A DNA stretch of 14,429 nt. Source: JAGTRP01 sp050259815. GTDB lineage: Bacteria; Pseudomonadota; Gammaproteobacteria; Burkholderiales; Rhodocyclaceae. A model generated the notes under the pieces. It ran no database searches. It saw only the letters and a list, made by a program, of their open reading frames with translations, and was not told where the DNA came from. The position numbers and the translations under genes were made by a program. Numbering within the stretch: position 1 is the first letter of the stretch; every line of letters begins with the position of its first letter. The stretch lies in NCBI GenBank assembly GCA_050259815.1, contig JBLNBI010000222.1, positions 1 through 14,429 on the forward strand, written 5' to 3'. Shown piece by piece: positions 6,242 through 12,618 of the stretch.

Positions 6242-6308
6242 GTCTAACTTCGTTTTAGGGAGACTGTTTTGACGGATAACTTCGGCGCCTGTCTCCCTAA
6301 CTTAGGAC
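6242..6308 (-). repeat. attC-like or array-end palindrome
   Basis: GTCTAAC (6242-6248) fits RYYYAAC. A nearly perfect inner stem, TTAGGGAGAC / GTCTCCCTAA, follows. The expected GTTRRRY core is replaced by TTAGGAC, which still pairs with GTCTAA except for one unpaired base. This is either a decayed attC of a lost fifth cassette or the proximal end of the array. No integrase gene lies to its right within the window. Confidence 0.5.
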
Positions 6309-6785
6309 TGTCATATCGCCGGAAACCGGCATGATTACGGGCTTTTGGAAACTTAGGCGAGGTGACCATGGCTGCTAAAAATGCGTGAAAAGCGGCGCGC
6401 CAGTACATTAGCATAACGCTCATCTTGTATGTCTGCTATGAGCAGCAACAGCCAAGGTCCGCTCCTGGCCGGAAGCGCCTGTTGGGGTTCCTTCCCCCAA
6501 AGCAGACAGTGATCTAAACCAGTCCTATTCAACGACCGCGATCGGGCTCTTACTTAAGACGTGTGCCCCCGGCCAGGAGCCGCCCGTCACTATCTCTACT
6601 GAGCAACCATCCAAACGACCGCGGTGCTGAGCGAACTGCCAGTCAAGGCGGATAATTCGGCCTCATGTTGAGATCCACATAAGGCCGACATTCCACCCGT
6701 GAAAAGTCGTCTTGGATGGAAAGCGTTACTGCGATTCGATCGATAGCCAGACTCCGCTCGTGAGACTGATGTATCTTTGCCGCCC
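6309..6785. other. Long gene-free region between cassette array and acpH
   Basis: No supported gene on either strand. It contains a GCCGGAAACCGGC hairpin near 6317, a 6-codon ORF with a fair ribosome-binding site (ATG at 6368) that looks like a stub, and the 12-bp inverted repeat listed separately. The remainder holds no structure I can interpret and may be decayed cassettes. Confidence 0.5.
6461..6580. repeat. 12-bp perfect inverted repeat spanning 120 bp
   Basis: GCTCCTGGCCGG at 6461-6472 is exactly complementary to CCGGCCAGGAGC at 6569-6580. Inside is a smaller hairpin, TTGGGG / CCCCAA near 6482-6502. The 96-base interior has no gene. It could be a small non-autonomous element, a REP-like pair or a structured RNA. 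No target-site duplication is evident. Confidence 0.6.
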
Positions 6786-7379
6786 ATGAACTACCTGGCT
6801 CATGGCTTTCTTGCCGGTTCCGTTCCTGCGTTGGTTGTCGGTGGGGTTGCCGGCGACTGGGTCAAAGGACCGCTGCCCGGCCTCCTGCCGCCGGATTTGG
6901 CGCAGGGCGTGGCGCTGCACCGGGCCATCGACGCCTTCGCGGAAACCCATCCCGCCTTTTGCCGTAGCCGGGCGAGGATGTCGGCCGGGCGCCGTCGTTA
7001 TGCGGGGGTTCTGGTTGATATCTTCTACGATCATCTGCTGGCCCGTGACTGGTCAGAATTCAGCGATGAAGGGCTCAATGCCTACTGTTCAGGGGTGTAT
7101 CGGCAGATCGGGCTTCGCCTGCATGAGTTGCCCGAGTCGTCTCAAGGCGCGTTAGCGCTGATGGCCCGCGAAGACTGGCTACAGAGCTATCGTGACCTGA
7201 CCGGCATTGCCGATGTTCTGGACCGCATGTCGCAGCGGGCAAGACAGCCCAATCCGCTGGCCGGCGGCGAGCAGGAGTTCATGGCCGATCCTTTGGGTTT
7301 CTCCGATGATTTTCGCTGCTGGCTCGAGGATGCCAAGCGCTTCACCGAAGGCTGGCGGGCCAACGTTTTCGGATTGTGA
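6786..7379 (+). CDS. acpH: Acyl carrier protein phosphodiesterase
   Basis: AcpH removes the 4'-phosphopantetheine arm from acyl carrier protein in the cytosol. The 197-residue product matches the family in length and in several stretches recalled from E. coli AcpH: the start MNYLAHGFLA (E. coli MNFLAHLHLA), GDWVKG (E. coli ADFVRG), HRAIDAF (E. coli HRRIDVL), DIFYDHLLARDWSEFS (E. coli DVMWDHFLSRHWSQLS) and W-L-x-x-Y-R-D-L. The conserved histidines and aspartates of these blocks are all there. The ATG at 6786 is chosen because the family begins MNxLAH; a TTG nine bases upstream is also in frame. No strong ribosome-binding site is seen. The gene stands alone, between the cassette region and the 3' end of the rtc operon, which points toward it from the other strand. 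Confidence 0.85.
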   Translation: MNYLAHGFLAGSVPALVVGGVAGDWVKGPLPGLLPPDLAQGVALHRAIDAFAETHPAFCRSRARMSAGRRRYAGVLVDIFYDHLLARDWSEFSDEGLNAYCSGVYRQIGLRLHELPESSQGALALMAREDWLQSYRDLTGIADVLDRMSQRARQPNPLAGGEQEFMADPLGFSDDFRCWLEDAKRFTEGWRANVFGL

Positions 7380-7620
7380 CGGCGGTACGAGCACAGGGCT
7401 CGCATCACTTAAGCTAATCAATACCGAATCGGCCGCTCAATGCTACGAGTAGCCGCTGAAGAGCCGCTTACCGACGTATTGCCGACGTATTGCCGACTGA
7501 ATTGACCTGCAGACCGGATGGCCGTAAAGGCCGAGCACCCGACAATCAACCAAAGCATCCCTGCATGCTGCGAAACGGGTGGCGAGGACACAGCGCGGCG
7601 ACCATCTCAAGCCCTTTCCT
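7380..7620. other. Convergent intergenic region between acpH and rtcA
   Basis: No gene is supported. Two small hairpins, CGAGC/GCTCG at about 7387-7401 and GGCC/GGCC near 7521, lack T-runs, so I cannot name the terminators expected for two converging genes. It contains the 11-bp tandem repeat listed separately. Confidence 0.5.
7471..7492. repeat. 11-bp tandem direct repeat
   Basis: CCGACGTATTG occurs twice head to tail (7471-7481 and 7482-7492) and is followed by CCGACT, the start of a third copy. It is only two full units in non-coding sequence, so it may be simple slippage. Confidence 0.7.
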
Positions 7621-8646
7621 TCAGGCCACCGCAACGCTATACCCCGTATCCCCCTCCTCGCACCGAAACTCCACCGCCAGAAACTTCTCGATCACTTCGA
7701 TATTGGTGTGCAGATGCGAGGACAGCGTCGTCGTCGTGAAACTGCCCTTCCCCGCTAGGGCCAGGGGAAGGAGTAGCTGGTCGGCAAGGTGCTCGCCGAC
7801 CGCGCCAGCCCCATCACGGAATTGGCGCACCCGCTTGGCGACGCCATCGGCGACGCGCTCCGCCGGCAGGCCCCGCTCGCCAAAGCCGGTGAAGACTTCG
7901 GCAAAACCGGGATAGACCAGATCGACCATGAGCGCATTGCCCGGCCCTTCACGGGAGGGCAATTGGCGCAGTTGCCGCTCGACCGGCCCCAACTGGGCGG
8001 CCAGGCGGTCGAGTTCCCGGAGGGCCACGTCGCCCGGCACCCCGGCAACCACAGCCGTCGCCCGGATTTCCTGCAGTTCGCCGCGAGTCTCCAGCGACAG
8101 GGCCGACAGGCTTCCACCGCCACCCGCCAGCGGCCGGATGCTCGCCTTCACCTCGCCGCCCCCGGCCGGATAGAAACCGTGGCGGAGCAGTTCGATGTCC
8201 ATATCGACGCCCATGGCGCGAACCAGCGGCAGCCAGGAGCGGATCAGGAAGTCTGCCGGCGGCGCAGCCGGGTTGTGGGTGCCGCCGCTCACGGTCAGGG
8301 TGGCCGGCCCGTCGGCGAACCACAGCGCCGGCGCGACGGTTTGCAGGACCAGGGTGCAGCTCCCCGCCGTACCGATGGCGAAGCGGTAATCGCCGCCCCG
8401 AATGCGGCCCGGCGCAAAGGAGAGCGTCTGCGAGCCCGGCGCCGCGCCCTCCACCTCGGCCCCGCAAACCTCCGCCGCCGCTTTGACGGCGGTCAGGTGC
8501 TGGCGCAGCAGCCCCGGCTTGGCGCGCCCGGCACGGATCTTCTCGATGCGAAAGGGCGTGCCCGTGATCATCGAGAGGCTCAAGGCCGTGCGCAGGATCT
8601 GGCCCCCGCCCTCTCCCCGGGAGCCGTCCAGTTCTATCGTTTGCAT
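7621..8646 (-). CDS. rtcA: RNA 3'-terminal phosphate cyclase
   Basis: RtcA uses ATP to turn an RNA 3'-phosphate (or 2'-phosphate) into a 2',3'-cyclic phosphate through an enzyme-AMP intermediate. The 341 residues match the family length. The start is ELDGSRGEGGGQILRTALSLS. The family signature [RH]-G-x(2)-P-x-G(3)-x-[LIV] is present as HGFYPAGGGEV. The C-terminal block LADQLLLPLALAG is followed by SSHLHTNIEVIEKFL; His311 there corresponds to the AMP-accepting histidine (His309 in E. coli). It is the last gene of the slipin-rtcB-nucleotidyltransferase-rtcA operon, 36 bases after the nucleotidyltransferase, with GAAGGA upstream of its ATG. In the known system RtcA activity also helps make the cyclic-phosphate signal that activates RtcR. 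Confidence 0.96.
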   Translation of the reverse strand: MQTIELDGSRGEGGGQILRTALSLSMITGTPFRIEKIRAGRAKPGLLRQHLTAVKAAAEVCGAEVEGAAPGSQTLSFAPGRIRGGDYRFAIGTAGSCTLVLQTVAPALWFADGPATLTVSGGTHNPAAPPADFLIRSWLPLVRAMGVDMDIELLRHGFYPAGGGEVKASIRPLAGGGGSLSALSLETRGELQEIRATAVVAGVPGDVALRELDRLAAQLGPVERQLRQLPSREGPGNALMVDLVYPGFAEVFTGFGERGLPAERVADGVAKRVRQFRDGAGAVGEHLADQLLLPLALAGKGSFTTTTLSSHLHTNIEVIEKFLAVEFRCEEGDTGYSVAVA

Positions 8647-8682
8647 GTTGCTTGTTTCCTTCTTGTTGTTATGTAGCCGAAC

Positions 8683-9507
8683 CTAGTCCGGTGAACGGGA
8701 GAGCACGGTTTCCATCAGGTAGGCGTCCAGCAATGCCGCGTCGCCCTCCGGCTTGCGGAAATCCGGCAGGCGGTCGGCGCAGGCCCGTTCCAGCTCGCCC
8801 GCTATGAAGGCGTGGATGGCCGGCCAGCGGGGACCGCATTCGGCTTCGCCGGCCCGCATCTTCACCGCCAGCAGTCCGTTGATCTCGTCGAGCAAGACAG
8901 GGTCGTCCACCATGGCCGAAGCCAGATCGGCAAAGCGCATGGGCGGCATGCCCAGGCCCCGGTCGATCCACTGCACCGCCAGGAGCGGACGCAGGACGTA
9001 GAGGTACTTCTTGAGGCGCACCGCCTCGCCCAGCAGATGCTCGCGGAAGTTCTTCCGGGCCATGGCGAGGTAGTGGTAGCGCCCCCGCTGCGGCGAAAAG
9101 AAGGCCGGCGCCAGGGAGCGCAGGCGCCCGGCGGCCGCCGGGTCTTCCCGATAGACGAGGGGCGAATCGAGCCATTCCAGCAGGGTCGGGTTGGAGCGGC
9201 GCAGCAGGCGCAGGGCCTTACGCAGCTCCCAGCCGCCGACATCGAGTTCGTCGCTGATGGGCCGTTCGATCACATCCCGCTTCGCTTCTACCCCAAGGTA
9301 CCAGGGCAGGCGATGCACGTAGATGAAGCGCACGTCGTAATCGCTGTCCGGCGACGCGAAGCCCCAGCCCCGGCTGCCGGATTCGCAGGCGAAGAGGACG
9401 CGCACGTCGTGCTCGGCTTCAATCTCCGCCAGGGTTTCCATCACCCGCTGCCGCACCGCCGGTTCGACCGGGTGGGCGCTCAGCACGGCGGGTTTTTCGA
9501 TCTTCAT
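8683..9507 (-). CDS. RlaP-type nucleotidyltransferase (RNA-repair polymerase-beta family)
   Basis: A 274-residue DNA-polymerase-beta-like nucleotidyltransferase. The catalytic pattern is clear: the strand VRVLFACESGSRGWGF with GS at 44-45, followed by SPDSDYDVRFIYV with the metal-binding D-x-D at 56 and 58. A helical C-terminal half follows (GGWELRKALRLLRRSNPTLLEWLDSP; KKYLYVLRPLLAVQWI). This arrangement fits the family that Pfam calls RlaP, known to neighbour RtcB; the exact reaction and substrate are not established to my knowledge. Adding nucleotides to damaged RNA 3' ends before ligation is a reasonable inference. It starts only three bases after the rtcB stop, and its ribosome-binding site, AAGGATAG, overlaps that stop, so the two are translationally coupled. 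The third acidic residue of the family cannot be placed with certainty. Confidence 0.85.
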   Translation of the reverse strand: MKIEKPAVLSAHPVEPAVRQRVMETLAEIEAEHDVRVLFACESGSRGWGFASPDSDYDVRFIYVHRLPWYLGVEAKRDVIERPISDELDVGGWELRKALRLLRRSNPTLLEWLDSPLVYREDPAAAGRLRSLAPAFFSPQRGRYHYLAMARKNFREHLLGEAVRLKKYLYVLRPLLAVQWIDRGLGMPPMRFADLASAMVDDPVLLDEINGLLAVKMRAGEAECGPRWPAIHAFIAGELERACADRLPDFRKPEGDAALLDAYLMETVLSRSPD

Positions 9508-9510
9508 TTC

Positions 9511-10728
<1,218 letters not shown>

Positions 10729-10796
10729 GATTAATCCTCTTTCAATGCCGCCCGCATGTTAGCGAGGCCGGCGTAATTCGTCTTCAATTGTCGTGT

Positions 10797-11939
10797 CTAG
10801 GTCCATGCCTGGATTTTCACCAGACCGCTCAACACCTGGTCCAGGCCACCGAAGACCGAGATACGGTCGATGCGTTCGGCCACCCGCTCCAGGGTTTCCA
10901 GCTCCTTCAGGCGCAGGGCCGTCGGGTTGTCTTCCATCACCTTGGCGGTGTTCAGCAGCGAACGGGTCGCTGCGGTTTCCTCGCGGCGGCGGATGACGTT
11001 GGCTTCGGCCGACTTCTCGGCCTCCACCACCTGGGCCAGGATCGCCTTCATCTCCCCCGGCAGCACGATGTCTTTGACGCCGACGCTGCCCACCTCGATG
11101 CCGAAGCCCTGGAGCTTCTGCTTCACATGGGCGCCCACCACCTCGTCGATGATCTGCTTGTTCTCCAGCAGTTCATCCAGGGCCCGGGTGCCGACGGCGG
11201 CGCGCAGGCCGAATTGCAGCTCCCGGTAGAGATGCTCGGCCGGCTTGGTCAGCTTCTCGTAGGCGAGCAGCACGTCGGTGAAGCGCCAGGTCGCCGCCAG
11301 GTTGAGCCGCAATCCCACCTTGTCCCGGGACAGGATTTCCTGGCCGGTCACCTCCATGGCCTGGAGGCGCATATCCACCAGCTCCACCTGCACGTCGCGG
11401 TTGAAGCGCCAGAAGACTTCGACTCCCGGCTGCATCAAGCGCTCCACCTTGCCATCGACGCGCAGCACGCCCACGTGATAGGCCGGCACCTGGGCGACCA
11501 GGAGCGCACACGCACCGGCGACCGGACGGCCGCGCAGGGCCGGCTGCATGAGGTGGGACGCCACTTCCGGCGCCACGCCGTAGCCGCGGCGCAGATCGAC
11601 GCGCTCCAGCCGGTGCCGGAGCAGCCCCTTCCAGAAGAAGCGCCGGCTGGCCGGGGGCAGGACCTCCACCAGGACATCGTTCTCGTAGCGCAATCCCGCC
11701 TCGTCCTCGCTCAATTCCATGCACTCGAAGCTCGAGGCGGCGGTTTCCGGTTCGTTTTGCAGCAGGTAATCCACGGTGGCGACATCGGTCATCGGCGCAT
11801 CCAGCTTCCAGGTAACCAGGGAAAGCCGCGACATCGAGTCGATGAAATAGTGGCGGCCGGCATTCAGGATGCGCTCGTAATCGCCATCGCGCAGCAATAC
11901 GCCCTTTTCATTCTTTTTCACCACAAAACGCTTCAACAT
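10797..11939 (-). CDS. Slipin / SPFH (band 7) family protein of the RNA-repair operon
   Basis: A 380-residue stomatin-like protein. The SPFH core runs from about residue 155 to 335 and includes VELVDMRLQAMEVTGQEILSRDKV, ALDELLENKQIIDEVV, and the helix AILAQVVEAEKSAEANVIRRREETAATRS. Residues 12-50 (KGVLLRDGDYERILNAGRHYFI...) resemble the start of the core at 156-195 (VGVLRVDGKVERLMQPGVEVFW...), so the N-terminus looks like a partial duplication. No clear transmembrane helix is present; membrane attachment, if any, would be peripheral. Slipins are recurrent neighbours of rtcB but their role in RNA repair is not settled; scaffolding at the membrane is inference. The start at 11939 is fixed by AAGGAG four bases upstream; the frame is open further back to 12104, but that stretch is structured leader. 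First gene after the sigma-54 promoter. Confidence 0.9.
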   Translation of the reverse strand: MLKRFVVKKNEKGVLLRDGDYERILNAGRHYFIDSMSRLSLVTWKLDAPMTDVATVDYLLQNEPETAASSFECMELSEDEAGLRYENDVLVEVLPPASRRFFWKGLLRHRLERVDLRRGYGVAPEVASHLMQPALRGRPVAGACALLVAQVPAYHVGVLRVDGKVERLMQPGVEVFWRFNRDVQVELVDMRLQAMEVTGQEILSRDKVGLRLNLAATWRFTDVLLAYEKLTKPAEHLYRELQFGLRAAVGTRALDELLENKQIIDEVVGAHVKQKLQGFGIEVGSVGVKDIVLPGEMKAILAQVVEAEKSAEANVIRRREETAATRSLLNTAKVMEDNPTALRLKELETLERVAERIDRISVFGGLDQVLSGLVKIQAWT

Positions 11940-12217
11940 TTTTCTTCTCCTTAGTCTTCCCACATTTACATTGTTTGCCGGCGGGCGCCGGCCCGGCGGG
12001 CCTCCGGGACGGCGCAGGCGGGGGAGCCGGCCGGCGGGTGCGGCGCCGATCCCCAACACCCCTCCAGCGCCTTGCGCCGGAGCCGGCGGTAGACCGTGCC
12101 CCACCCTGCCGGCCCGCCCTGCCGCTTGCGCGGGCCAGGAACCGGCCGGGCCGGCGGCGGGTGCTTGCGCATTCCGCAGCCGGCGGGTACTGCTGTATTC
12201 ACTGTCGTGACAGGACA
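11940..12217 (-). promoter_or_regulatory. Very GC-rich structured 5' leader of the slipin-rtcB operon
   Basis: This lies between the tRNA-like RNA and the slipin start on the same predicted transcript. It is dense in self-complementary stretches. Read on the minus strand, CTCCGGCGC pairs with GCGCTGGAG around an AAG loop (about 12062-12083). CGC-GCAA-GCG and TGC-GCAA-GCA form short GNRA-type hairpins near 12125 and 12163. GGGCCGGCGCCC is palindromic near 11985. ACTGTC / GACAGT forms a hairpin immediately 3' of the tRNA-like fold (12201-12219). The slipin ribosome-binding site AAGGAG lies at 11944-11949. It matches no RNA family I know. Confidence 0.55.
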
Positions 12218-12291
12218 GTTTTGGAGCGGGAATCGAACCCGCGACCGACCGCTGGTTAGGCGGTTGCTCTACCCGACTGAGCTATCCAAAC
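12218..12291 (-). ncRNA. tRNA-like cloverleaf in the leader of the RNA-repair operon
   Basis: The minus strand folds as a full cloverleaf of 74 nt. The acceptor is GTTTGGA / TCCAAAA (six pairs, first position G-A mismatched), followed by T8-A9. The D arm is GCTC-AGTCGGGTA-GAGC, with the conserved GG. The anticodon arm is ACCGC-CTAACCA-GCGGT, the variable loop CGGTC, and the T arm GCGGG-TTCGATT-CCCGC. The anticodon would be AAC (Val), but A34 is almost unused in bacteria outside tRNA-Arg and C37 is abnormal, and the 3' end is C-TG, not CCA. The nearby genuine tRNA-Leu does encode CCA. The element sits within the predicted sigma-54 transcript about 165 bases after its start and upstream of slipin. 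It is therefore more likely a tRNA mimic linked to RNA repair than a translating tRNA. Its function is not known. Confidence 0.8.
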
Positions 12292-12342
12292 GGAGCGTGG
12301 AGGGAATCGAACCCTACGGACCCGCCGACCGGGCACGCACTC
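12292..12342 (-). ncRNA. Second, smaller tRNA-like fold directly 5' of the cloverleaf
   Basis: On the minus strand GAG-tg-CGTG (12334-12342) pairs with CACGCTC (12293-12299), a 7-bp acceptor-like stem with a two-base bulge. It encloses a short arm CCCG-GTCGG-CGGG (12321-12333) and a clear T arm AGGG-TTCGATT-CCCT (12301-12315). The T-loop TTCGATT is identical to that of the cloverleaf that begins one base later. There is no D arm or anticodon arm, so it is a mini-tRNA-like fold or a remnant of a second copy. Confidence 0.55.
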
Positions 12343-12465
12343 GACCACAACTTGCTGCGGCGGCATACGCGAAAGCGACAGAAGCGAATCCGGCTTGCGC
12401 GCACCGGCGGGGTCTCACCCCCTGCCCGTGGGCCATTGCAGCGACGTTGCGATCGCCTTATGCAT

Positions 12466-12482
12466 TGCGAGATGCATGCCAG
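12466..12482 (-). promoter_or_regulatory. Sigma-54 promoter of the slipin-rtcB operon
   Basis: On the minus strand CTGGCATG-CATC-TCGCA carries the invariant GG (12479-12480) and GC (12467-12468) exactly ten bases apart, against the consensus TGGCAYR-N4-TTGCW with one mismatch in the -12 box. Transcription would begin near 12455 and run through the tRNA-like folds into slipin. It lies in the divergent region beside rtcR, whose product is a sigma-54 activator, as expected. Confidence 0.75.
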
Positions 12483-12514
12483 GTGGGAATCCGCCGGCCA
12501 GCGTCAATGTACCC

Positions 12515-12581
12515 AATTGATTTGAAACGAATATTCAATTCGCCGCCAATTTCCTCGCCCGAAAGGGAGGCCATTGAATAT
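12515..12581. promoter_or_regulatory. Inverted repeats, candidate RtcR upstream activator sites
   Basis: AATTGA (12515-12520) is mirrored by TCAATT (12535-12540). A 9-bp perfect inverted repeat, ATATTCAAT (12531-12539) and ATTGAATAT (12573-12581), overlaps it, so three related ATTGA-type half-sites are present. They lie about 35-100 bases upstream of the sigma-54 -24 element and just before rtcR. Between them CCT-CG-CCC-GAAA-GGG-AGG can form a small hairpin. Placement fits enhancer binding by RtcR and possible control of rtcR itself; the assignment is inference. Confidence 0.5.
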
Positions 12582-12618
12582 AGAATTTGCGATAACTATT
12601 TATCTTTCTGGATAATCC

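Noticed and set aside
6368..6388. Six-codon ORF with GAGGTGACC upstream
   Set aside because: Too short to support and not followed by any regulatory structure or gene; at best a stub.
10788..11954. 388-codon open frame on the plus strand
   Set aside because: Antisense shadow of the slipin gene; His/Gln/Leu-rich and without domain features.
11940..12104. N-terminal extension of slipin
   Set aside because: The extra text is a Pro/Arg/Gly-rich translation of the structured leader, and the ATG at 11939 has an ideal AAGGAG.
12218..12291. Ordinary tRNA-Val (AAC)
   Set aside because: A34 and C37, the mismatched first acceptor pair, the lack of CCA and the position inside the repair-operon leader argue against a translating tRNA, though not conclusively.
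12292..12460. A true Y RNA upstream of the operon
   Set aside because: There is a loose likeness to Y RNA words (GGTCCG, GTTGTGGT), but I cannot form the conserved Ro60-binding stem between 5' and 3' ends, and no Ro60 gene is present in the window.
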